Shown in pieces: positions 30,657 to 37,300 of a stretch of DNA of 62,441 bases (position 1 is its first letter; each line of letters starts with the position of its first letter). Both the position numbers and the translations under genes were made by a program. The DNA is from a virus: positions 1 to 62,441 of the IMG/VR virus record IMGVR_UViG_3300020579_000013. One strand, 5' to 3'. The notes beneath the pieces were generated by a model. That model made no database searches and was not told the origin of the DNA. It saw only the letters and a list, made by a program, of their open reading frames with translations.

Positions 30657-30907
30657 CGCCACCGTACAAAGAGTGGACGTATATGTTTTTCCGGAACATC
30701 GAGGGCGGCTGGACAGCACGATTGATCGAGGTTCCGTTCGAGCCTGGACAAAAAGTCACTGCATGTTTTCAGATGCCGGACGAAGATGCGACGGCGGACT
30801 GTTTCTACGTGTACAACGAGGAGAGAGATCCGGACGAGAAGGATGTACGGAACATCGGCGGCTACATGCACCACATCAACTTGTATTTTGAGGATATCGT
30901 GATATGA
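30581..30907 (+). CDS. Secreted early protein (108 aa)
   Basis: Signal peptide M-R-Q-L-I-F-A-T-I-C-A-I-A-L-G-C-G-T-A-H-S, then an acidic mature domain with two Cys. The longer frame from 30485 overlaps the upstream gene without support. No family recognised; an exclusion or envelope role is possible. Confidence 0.6.
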   Translation: MRQLIFATICAIALGCGTAHSEIDITPPYKEWTYMFFRNIEGGWTARLIEVPFEPGQKVTACFQMPDEDATADCFYVYNEERDPDEKDVRNIGGYMHHINLYFEDIVI

Positions 30908-31164
30908 GCTACGCCAAACAACCAATAAGTATCGCGGAGAAAAAGGCCCTCGACCAAGACGACTGCACTCAATGGGAGCCGCGGGACTTGTTGCTGCATT
31001 TTTTGCGACGGATAGACTCCGGAGAGAGTTTTGATGGGATGATTGTGACGTACGTTAAGAAATCGGAAACCGGGTCCTGCACAGGAATGCTGCGGGCGAA
31101 ACTTAAATTTTTGGAGTGCATCGGCGCTCTGGAGGCGGTCAAGTCTGACCTGATACATTCATGA
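30904..31164 (+). CDS. Hypothetical early protein (86 aa)
   Basis: Soluble mixed alpha/beta protein with D-D-C-T-Q-W-E-P-R-D-L-L-L-H-F and V-T-Y-V-K-K-S-E-T-G. ATGA overlaps at both ends. No family recognised. Confidence 0.58.
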   Translation: MSYAKQPISIAEKKALDQDDCTQWEPRDLLLHFLRRIDSGESFDGMIVTYVKKSETGSCTGMLRAKLKFLECIGALEAVKSDLIHS

Positions 31165-31676
31165 GCAACATCTGGAATTACATTCGGCAGCTGGTCGGCA
31201 ACGGCAAGTCTGCGACGATCGGAATTTTTGTTTTTATTTTGGTTTTGTCTCTCGTGTTCGCCAAGTGCCATGCGGCCGAGGTGGATATCCTGGCCGGCTC
31301 GAGTTTCGGTACTGAAGGGTACGGCCCGGTGCTTGGGCTCGACGTCAAGTTCCCGCTGAGTCCGAATCCGGGCGTGTCTATCGTGGCGGGCACCGATCTT
31401 TGGGGATCCACCACATACCACGGATTCAATGTGCCGAATAATTGGGACTGGCACATGGAGCTCGAGGGCTGTAAGGGCCGGTTCTGCGCAGGGATAGGGC
31501 CTGCGTTCGTACAGCGCGTGGATGCCATTAATGGCGCGCACACGAATTACTACCTGGGGCTGTCCTTCAAGGCCACCAGCCGACTCACGATGGTGCTGGG
31601 ACACTTGTCGGATGCGGGCACTTCAAATCCGAATGTCGGTCGGCAATATTTGTCGTTCTCGTACAGACTCCAATGA
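31161..31676 (+). CDS. PagL-like outer-membrane lipid A deacylase
   Basis: The 171-residue protein has a signal segment (I-G-I-F-V-F-I-L-V-L-S-L-V-F-A) and alternating beta strands ending in a terminal aromatic strand Y-L-S-F-S-Y-R-L-Q. Near the end, V-L-G-H-L-S-D-A-G-T-S-N-P-N-V-G resembles the PagL pattern H-x-S-N-A ... N-P-G, with the catalytic His and Ser in place. PagL removes a fatty acid from lipid A in the outer membrane. A phage copy could alter the receptor or block superinfection. Confidence 0.68.
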   Translation: MSNIWNYIRQLVGNGKSATIGIFVFILVLSLVFAKCHAAEVDILAGSSFGTEGYGPVLGLDVKFPLSPNPGVSIVAGTDLWGSTTYHGFNVPNNWDWHMELEGCKGRFCAGIGPAFVQRVDAINGAHTNYYLGLSFKATSRLTMVLGHLSDAGTSNPNVGRQYLSFSYRLQ

Positions 31677-32110
31677 ACGCTAAGCGCGCCAAGAAGTTAC
31701 GGTGGTTTGCCAGGGCTCAGGAAGCAGCTATGCCGGACATCATGGTCAACGAGAAGGGGATACCGTCCACGGTTCTGGTGTACGATCATCGCAAGATCGT
31801 AATCGACAAGGAGGGCAAAGAGCATGAAATCATCCGACGCACCGTCCAGTACAACCCCCGGACTTCGGGTAAGGGTTATTACCGGGCGCTCAAGGCAGCA
31901 AAAATTCGCCTTCGCGGTTCTGTCGCCCTTGTCCGCCAAACTTGCCAGTTCCGAGCTATCAAGGCTCTTACTGAGAAGCAGCAACGAGCCGGAGATAGTG
32001 CCCGACCTGGCGCAGAGTCTCTCGCTATGGCAGCGGCTGGAATGGGCCAGCCGGGCCCGCAGACGGCAGGTTCAGCAGATGCTGTTCGACAACCCTCCGG
32101 AGCAGCTTGA
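31673..32110 (+). CDS. Small conserved early protein with overprinted tail
   Basis: The first about 80 residues (M-N-A-K-R-A-K-K-L-R-W-F-A-R; Y-N-P-R-T-S-G-K-G-Y-Y-R-A-L-K) match a common phage family that usually ends near this point. The remaining Ala/Gly/Gln-rich part overlaps another frame (31824-32123). Function unknown. Confidence 0.6.
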   Translation: MNAKRAKKLRWFARAQEAAMPDIMVNEKGIPSTVLVYDHRKIVIDKEGKEHEIIRRTVQYNPRTSGKGYYRALKAAKIRLRGSVALVRQTCQFRAIKALTEKQQRAGDSARPGAESLAMAAAGMGQPGPQTAGSADAVRQPSGAA

Positions 32111-32123
32111 GTTTGTAATTTGA
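31824..32123 (+). CDS. Overlapping ORF with clamp-type tail (QQMLF)
   Basis: A 99-residue frame inside and beyond the previous gene. AAGGAGG lies about 9 bases before the ATG; TTG near 31930 is a later possible start. The C-terminal half S-L-S-L-W-Q-R-L-E-W, then Q-V-Q-Q-M-L-F-D-N-P-P-E-Q-L-E-F-V-I, looks like real protein and carries Q-Q-M-L-F. It would be the only rightward member of the clamp-tail class. Confidence 0.5.
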   Translation: MKSSDAPSSTTPGLRVRVITGRSRQQKFAFAVLSPLSAKLASSELSRLLLRSSNEPEIVPDLAQSLSLWQRLEWASRARRRQVQQMLFDNPPEQLEFVI

Positions 32124-32161
32124 TGCCCGTACACTCGTGGGCGTTGTAACAGGAGACCGAC

Positions 32162-32332
32162 ATGACTGATCCAGTGACTGAAGTGAAGACTGTTGTTGCC
32201 GACGTAAAGTCCGACGTGGTCGTGGCACAGAGTTTTCTCGCCAAGCAGATTGCTTGGGTGAAAGCCAACCCGGTGAAGACCGGCGCAGCCGTATCGGCCG
32301 TGCTCGCAGTCCTCGCCAAGTTGTTTTTGTAA
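32162..32332 (+). CDS. Small protein with C-terminal hydrophobic helix (56 aa)
   Basis: Acidic amphipathic start (M-T-D-P-V-T-E-V-K), then T-G-A-A-V-S-A-V-L-A-V-L-A-K-L-F-L at the end. ACAGGAGA precedes the ATG. Possibly a holin-like or tail-anchored membrane protein. Confidence 0.6.
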   Translation: MTDPVTEVKTVVADVKSDVVVAQSFLAKQIAWVKANPVKTGAAVSAVLAVLAKLFL

Positions 32333-32520
32333 TGTCTGCTCCTCACAGTGCCGTAGCAGCCCCCACGGGAGCTGCGGCTGCTGTGAGCTTGGCGACCGTG
32401 ACTTGGGTGGCCAATCTCGAGTTGATACTGCGTATTTCCGCGAGCGCCCTGACGGTGGCGGTTGCGTTGTTTTCCCTCTATCACTACTACAACATTTACA
32501 TCCGCAAGAAGAAGTCATGA
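32332..32520 (+). CDS. Small membrane protein (62 aa)
   Basis: Two hydrophobic segments, around A-A-A-A-V-S-L-A-T-V-T-W-V and A-S-A-L-T-V-A-V-A-L-F-S-L, then a basic tail Y-I-R-K-K-K-S. Start shares a base with the previous stop. It may form a pair with the preceding gene. Confidence 0.58.
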   Translation: MSAPHSAVAAPTGAAAAVSLATVTWVANLELILRISASALTVAVALFSLYHYYNIYIRKKKS

Positions 32521-32660
32521 GCAATCCAGTGGGTCAGCGGATCCATGTCCGACTGACGAAAGTGCAGTACGCGAAACTGAAAAGTTTGGCCAAAAACGGC
32601 GGCTACTCAATTTCTGAAACACTTCGTCGAGCGATCGACGCCTACCTCGCAGTACAGTAA
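32517..32660 (+). CDS. Ribbon-helix-helix (CopG/Arc-type) regulator
   Basis: A 47-residue protein: R-I-H-V-R-L-T-K-V-Q-Y-A-K-L-K-S-L-A (strand and helix 1), N-G-G-Y-S-I-S-E-T-L-R-R-A-I-D-A-Y-L (turn and helix 2). This is the usual RHH layout. Such dimers bind short palindromes or repeats, so it is a candidate for the operator-like sites described here. ATGA and TAATG overlaps link it to its neighbours. Confidence 0.78.
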   Translation: MSNPVGQRIHVRLTKVQYAKLKSLAKNGGYSISETLRRAIDAYLAVQ

Positions 32661-33607
32661 TGCGTTATTGGGTGCGGACGCTTAAAATCCGCGATGCGAT
32701 GGAGCCCCATCAGCTCAAGGAAATCGCAACCGTGGTTCACGATGGGCTGCAGCTTCTGGGCCTGCAGGCCTACCATATCCGGCAGGGCTGGCCCTGTGTC
32801 GGAGACCTGAAGGACGAGCGGCAGATAATCATCGGCGGGAACGTCGGCACCAAGCAGACTCTCATGGGCATCCCCGACAACTCCATCGTCTACAACTTCG
32901 AGCAGGTTGGGAATTTTCACTTCTCGGCGATGTACCTTGAGTTGCTGCGGCGCTGCGAAGTCTGGGACTACAATCACACCAACATCGAACGCCTGAAAAA
33001 GTACGCCATTAATGCGCGCTACGTTCCATTCGGCTACGTGCCGAGCTTGACGGAAGAGTACCGGCCGCAGTGGGACACCGAGGAGTACGACGTCATGTTC
33101 GTCGGCTCGATGTGCTCGGATGTGCGGGTCAAGCTCATCGAGCAGATGCGACAACGCAAACTGAATGTGTTCACTTCGGAGGCCTGTTATGGTCACGCGC
33201 GCGCGGAAGCGTATCAACGCAGTAAAATCGTCCTCAACATGCACTTCCACAAAGAGAAAATCATGGAATCTGTCCGCGTGGGCACAGCGATGGCGAATCG
33301 GAAACCAGTGGTATGCCAGATGGATGTCGACACGTCAGCAGATGCTTTTTTAGTGCCGGGCATGGCATGCGTTCCGTACGACATGCTGGCGGAGACCTGT
33401 GAGCGGCTCGCGCATGATGGCGAGGCGCGGAACAAATTAGCAAGACTCGGGTTCGAGATTTTCTCGGCCCGTAAAATGGATGAAATACTGAGGCCGATAC
33501 TCAATGAACCCCAAAGACCCGTCGCTCTACCCCAAAGTTATGAGCGAGAGAAAAACACTGGAGCTGTTACTTACCGGCGCATATCAGGGACTAGCCCGAT
33601 ACGGTGA
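32660..33607 (+). CDS. GT-B-type glycosyltransferase (CgeB/family 1-like)
   Basis: A 315-residue protein with Y-V-P-F-G-Y-V-P-S, D-V-M-F-V-G-S-M-C-S-D-V-R (start of the second Rossmann domain), K-I-V-L-N-M-H-F-H-K-E, and E-S-V-R-V-G-T-A-M-A-N-R-K-P-V-V. This matches CgeB/YkvP-like glycosyltransferases. The last about 35 residues overlap the next gene and are probably not conserved. First of three sugar-type genes. Confidence 0.7.
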   Translation: MRYWVRTLKIRDAMEPHQLKEIATVVHDGLQLLGLQAYHIRQGWPCVGDLKDERQIIIGGNVGTKQTLMGIPDNSIVYNFEQVGNFHFSAMYLELLRRCEVWDYNHTNIERLKKYAINARYVPFGYVPSLTEEYRPQWDTEEYDVMFVGSMCSDVRVKLIEQMRQRKLNVFTSEACYGHARAEAYQRSKIVLNMHFHKEKIMESVRVGTAMANRKPVVCQMDVDTSADAFLVPGMACVPYDMLAETCERLAHDGEARNKLARLGFEIFSARKMDEILRPILNEPQRPVALPQSYEREKNTGAVTYRRISGTSPIR

Positions 33608-34217
33608 CGGTGATTTTGCCTGCCTGCGAGGGCAGATGGATCGGTATCAGGCGCCAACTCCCGACCTGGCATATGCGCTCGCAGAGGGCCTGCGGCGGCC
33701 GCATCCCGACGTCCTGAACGCAATCATCGCGCCACCGGGGCACGGCACGTTCGTCAATCAGCGGTGGATCTGCTACTTCGAGGCCAATGCCGGCATCATT
33801 CCAATGCTTGATCGCGACTACGAGTATGGCAACGCCAGCTTGAGCCGCATGGACTCGTGCGTGCAGCTGCACACCGAGGAGTGGTGGCTGGAAGTTGCGA
33901 AATTATGGAAGGACCAGGAAGTGACTCTCATACGCGGGTCGGAGCGATCCCTCACCGCGCAGATGATGCTCGAGTCGCCGAACTCTCCGGAGTCCGTGAC
34001 TGAAGTTATTTCTTCGGTGCGCAATGCATGGTCGCACTACGATAGAATTCTCAAAGAGACACGTGACGCTGGACATCAGGTGGTGATACTCTGCACTGGC
34101 CTGGTAGCTCGCCCTCTAGTTCATGCATTGGTTGCGGCGGGCCACAGCGCATTCGATGTCGGGCATTTTGGTTTGTGGTTCAAAGACGGAAAGCCAATTG
34201 AGGTTCCCAGACCGTGA
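33504..34217 (+). CDS. GT-D-fold glycosyltransferase (DUF1792-like)
   Basis: The 237-residue protein has L-A-R-Y-G-D-G-D-F (R-x-G-D-G-E-type motif of GT-D enzymes) early on, F-V-N-Q-R-W-I-C-Y in the middle and V-I-L-C-T-G-L-V-A-R-P-L-V-H-A-L near the end. GT-D enzymes transfer sugars onto glycoprotein glycans. ATG at 33540 is an alternative start. Confidence 0.65.
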   Translation: MNPKDPSLYPKVMSERKTLELLLTGAYQGLARYGDGDFACLRGQMDRYQAPTPDLAYALAEGLRRPHPDVLNAIIAPPGHGTFVNQRWICYFEANAGIIPMLDRDYEYGNASLSRMDSCVQLHTEEWWLEVAKLWKDQEVTLIRGSERSLTAQMMLESPNSPESVTEVISSVRNAWSHYDRILKETRDAGHQVVILCTGLVARPLVHALVAAGHSAFDVGHFGLWFKDGKPIEVPRP

Positions 34218-34945
34218 GATTTTGTGCCAGCCATATAATTCCGCCGCGCACGCCGCCGCAATTTTACGATCGGCTACTGCCGATACCCATCGATCCGTTC
34301 GATCTTCTTTCGTCGCTGAATGTGCTGCCGCAAGTGATGGACCAAAGCAAGGACAAACTCACTGGGTTTTGTAGCTTTCGAAAGATCGTCGTGCGCGATA
34401 GGCCAGAAGTCGTCCCAGAAGGCGACTGGGTTATACGGCCGGATGGAATCGCCGCGGTGCCGGGTGTCGAGGCTACCCCGCGGCCCAGCCATGATTTCCT
34501 GGTATCGAGACCGTTGAATTTCATAGTCGGCGATCAGTACGCAGCCTGCTGCCACATCGGCGACCTGTTCGCATATCTGGAGCTCGCGGTCGAGATAGGG
34601 TTCTTGCACTACACCGAGACAGCGCCGCTTCTGTCATCGACCCGGTTTGTTCAGGGCGGCATCGAGCAAGGTGTGTACCCTACTGACTTTATCCTGCCTC
34701 TCTATGAGAAAGTCATGGCGCTGAGCCACGAGTTTGTCGCGCGGCACGGCAAGCGGATTCTCGGCTACGATTCTCTGAACCGCCGCGCGCTGCCGTATCT
34801 TGCGGAGCGGATTGAGTCATACTGGTTGCTCAAAGAACTGGATCGCCGCTACGGACAAATCCCGGAGGAAGTGTTTGGGATTTTGCTGGACGTAGAGCTG
34901 CCGGGTCATAAGTTCGAGCCGGCCCGTGCTACGTCCATGCCCTGA
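34214..34945 (+). CDS. Putative glycan-related protein (243 aa)
   Basis: No clear family. It contains F-C-S-F-R-K-I-V-V, V-I-R-P-D-G-I-A, G-D-Q-Y-A-A-C-C-H and E-S-Y-W-L-L-K-E-L-D-R-R-Y, loosely like DUF4422-type glycosyltransferases. It follows the two glycosyltransferases by ATGA and overlaps the terminase gene tail-to-tail by 17 bases. Confidence 0.5.
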   Translation: MRFCASHIIPPRTPPQFYDRLLPIPIDPFDLLSSLNVLPQVMDQSKDKLTGFCSFRKIVVRDRPEVVPEGDWVIRPDGIAAVPGVEATPRPSHDFLVSRPLNFIVGDQYAACCHIGDLFAYLELAVEIGFLHYTETAPLLSSTRFVQGGIEQGVYPTDFILPLYEKVMALSHEFVARHGKRILGYDSLNRRALPYLAERIESYWLLKELDRRYGQIPEEVFGILLDVELPGHKFEPARATSMP

Positions 34946-36341
34946 CCGGCATCCCCGCCCGGCGCGGCCGCGGTTTGCCATCTGCGATTACGCGCGCGCT
35001 GTAATTTCCCGTGGCTCCAAGCGCTGCATACTGCAGACAGTCAGCAAGATCCGACGCGGGATGGGACTTTTCTGGCTTGTCGTCGAGGTCGCCCGTTTGT
35101 TTGCGGCGGTATCGATACTCGAATTTAAGCGCCCGAACGAGAAGCGGACAGGCGGCCCCGTCTATCACTACCGCGGGACCTCCGTCGACGTTGCGCAAAA
35201 AGAGCTGTTCGACAGCCCGAAGCCGGGTCTCAATATCGTTGCTTGGCGCCGCATAAGCCGCGAACCCAAGTCGCTTCAGAGCATCAAATGGCGACTCCTC
35301 GTTGACCTGCGACTTCTGTCGGCCTGCTGGATCCGCGACCATAAAAATGGGGAAGCCGGGAAACTTACGCGCAAGATGCGGCTTCAGAAGCGTCTGAAGG
35401 AATTGTTCCAGGCCCATATCGGTCGACGTCTGTTCGGCGAGAATCAGCAGACGGCCGCGTACGTCGACTTGAGTTATGAGACCTGCCGGCGTGCGGCCGA
35501 AATCCTGGCCAATCATGAGGGGATACCCGGTTACGCACTGAAGGCCGCCATTCACGACATGAAACTCCGGGCGGAACGAGGAGCGAAAGACCGCCTGACC
35601 TGAGAGAGATTTGCCATACTTGGCGTCAATATGGACGTCGCACCAGTCTTTCGTGTTGGACATCTTCAGGTCGTCGTAATAACCGGCTCGAAGGTTCGCG
35701 ATATTTTCCGCCGCGGGATCGAGGCCGCCCGGTTGTTTGTAGACCCGCCAGTTCTGCGGGAGCTCGAGCTCCATCCGGATGTACCAATCGGAGTCCTCGT
35801 CGGGCGGGTTCGACTCGGCGATCACACCCTGCCATTTATTTTCCTCGACGCCGAGAGCACGGAAGCGGCCGCATCGTCCGTACAGAGCTTCGAGGATTGG
35901 TATCGGGACTTCGCGAAATTCCGAGACCCATCCGCCGGTGATGTTGAGTGACAGCAATCGCTGTATGTCGGCCTGGGTGTCGAGTGGGATCAGCAGCCAG
36001 TCGGACTCGACTTTGGTGCCGTCCGCGAGATTGAAGCGGATCTGCACAACTGAGTCGGTGACTTTGAAGTTCATGATCGGCGTAAGCCACTTCTTGATGT
36101 CTTCCAACACGGTTTGGCGTAGCTGGGCTGCAGTGTTGCGGACCACTACGAAACGCGTCTTACGAGTTCCTTTGTGATCGGGATATTCTTCGCTTGCGCG
36201 CTTGAGCAGCTCCATGATGCAGCCGGTGGTTTTGCCGGAGCCCCAGGGACCGAGGATTAGACGTACCGCGGCCTTGTTGTCCTTCATGAAGCGTTCGATC
36301 GTCGGCGGCACCTTATAGGTGACGGCACTATTCTGGGTCAT
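34929..36341 (-). CDS. terL: Terminase large subunit
   Basis: A 470-residue packaging motor. Walker A is G-P-W-G-S-G-K-T-T-G near residue 33; G-G-W-V-S-E-F-R-E includes the Walker B region; the nuclease domain shows I-G-Q-D-F-G-R-T-P-A and M-V-A-D-P-A-G-R. It cuts concatemers and pumps DNA into the procapsid. It lies on the strand opposite the portal and capsid genes. The start at 36341 overlaps the small subunit by 14 bases. Confidence 0.9.
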   Translation of the reverse strand: MTQNSAVTYKVPPTIERFMKDNKAAVRLILGPWGSGKTTGCIMELLKRASEEYPDHKGTRKTRFVVVRNTAAQLRQTVLEDIKKWLTPIMNFKVTDSVVQIRFNLADGTKVESDWLLIPLDTQADIQRLLSLNITGGWVSEFREVPIPILEALYGRCGRFRALGVEENKWQGVIAESNPPDEDSDWYIRMELELPQNWRVYKQPGGLDPAAENIANLRAGYYDDLKMSNTKDWCDVHIDAKYGKSLSGQAVFRSSFRPEFHVVNGGLQCVTGYPLMIGQDFGRTPAGLITQVDVRGRLLILAEQTSTDMGLEQFLQTLLKPHLARKFPGFPIFMVADPAGRQKSQVNEESPFDALKRLGFAAYAAPSNDIETRLRAVEQLFLRNVDGGPAVVIDGAACPLLVRALKFEYRYRRKQTGDLDDKPEKSHPASDLADCLQYAALGATGNYSARVIADGKPRPRRAGMPVRAWT

Positions 36342-36876
36342 TTGCTTTTCCGTCGATGGTGACTTTCTGGTCGTTCCCAAATTGTATGTTCAGCGTGAAT
36401 CCCTGCTGCGCCGGCGCGGCGTTTGGGACGGCCTTGGCAGAGCGACCGGCCAGATCGGCCAGAGTCTGTATGGCGTCAATACGCGAGGCCACCGGAGTGG
36501 AGGTGTCTTTCGCCATCAGATAAAGCTCGGGTAGGGCATCCTCGAGCGCTATTTCTGCTTTTTTGGTTATTCGCTGGCCGGCGGCGAGCGGGCCGCGGAA
36601 AGTCTGGAGCGCGTCGCGCACCATGCCGCGGAACATGGGGTTGGTCCGCATCGTATCCCACTGACCCTTGGTCAGGCCGTAGCGCTTACGGATATCCTCC
36701 GGGCCGCATAGCTCAGCTGCGAGCTCGGCGGCAATGGAGGCTTTCAGGTCACCCAGTTCGATGGCTGTGCCCGTACCGGGGACTGTCACCGAGGTATTGG
36801 CAGAGCCAGTCTCGTCGGACATCTTGTGTTTCCAAAGTGGATCGTCCAGACTAGGGTAACTGGTAACATCCATCAT
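36328..36876 (-). CDS. terS: Terminase small subunit
   Basis: A 182-residue protein immediately upstream of terL. It has a helix-turn-helix-like segment E-D-I-R-K-R-Y-G-L-T-K-G-Q-W-D-T-M and a long helix region A-E-I-A-L-E-D-A-L-P-E-L-Y-L-M-A-K. Position, size and helical DNA-binding start support the assignment. ATG at 36822 is an alternative start. Confidence 0.72.
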   Translation of the reverse strand: MMDVTSYPSLDDPLWKHKMSDETGSANTSVTVPGTGTAIELGDLKASIAAELAAELCGPEDIRKRYGLTKGQWDTMRTNPMFRGMVRDALQTFRGPLAAGQRITKKAEIALEDALPELYLMAKDTSTPVASRIDAIQTLADLAGRSAKAVPNAAPAQQGFTLNIQFGNDQKVTIDGKANDPE

Positions 36877-36889
36877 CGCAAGGCACCCC

Positions 36890-37297
36890 ATGTCAAACCT
36901 ATCCAGAAAGCTGATCGCGTTAATTACCGGTCTTTTGGTGGCAGGCTCAATTTCTGCATCGAATCTCGAAGCGTTCACATATCTGGCCAATACGGCTAAT
37001 GCAACGGCGGCGTCGACAACTGCGAACGTGCAGATTCCGCTTCCGTCTCCGCTTCCGAGTTCCAGCATTCAGGTTGAAGTAGTGAATCCTTCGAGCGAGA
37101 CAATTTTTGTTAAGTTCGGCCCCACCAGCGCGGTAACTGCGTCAGTCTCTACTTCACTACCGATTCCTGCTAATTCAGCGCAGATTCTTACGGTTCCGTT
37201 CCAGGTTCAGTCGGCTCCAGGAACGCTTTATGTAGCGATCATTGCTGCAGCCGGCGCATCGGCGCCCGCGTACTTCACTGTCGGAGTCGGACACTAG
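36890..37297 (+). CDS. Putative capsid decoration or surface protein
   Basis: A 135-residue protein with a hydrophobic start (L-I-A-L-I-T-G-L-L-V-A-G-S-I-S-A-S) and a beta-rich Ser/Ala/Pro body (V-V-N-P-S-S-E-T-I-F-V-K-F-G). Such small beta proteins before the portal are often decoration proteins; the hydrophobic N-terminus could also be a signal peptide. Divergent from terS. Confidence 0.5.
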   Translation: MSNLSRKLIALITGLLVAGSISASNLEAFTYLANTANATAASTTANVQIPLPSPLPSSSIQVEVVNPSSETIFVKFGPTSAVTASVSTSLPIPANSAQILTVPFQVQSAPGTLYVAIIAAAGASAPAYFTVGVGH

Positions 37298-37300
37298 TAA

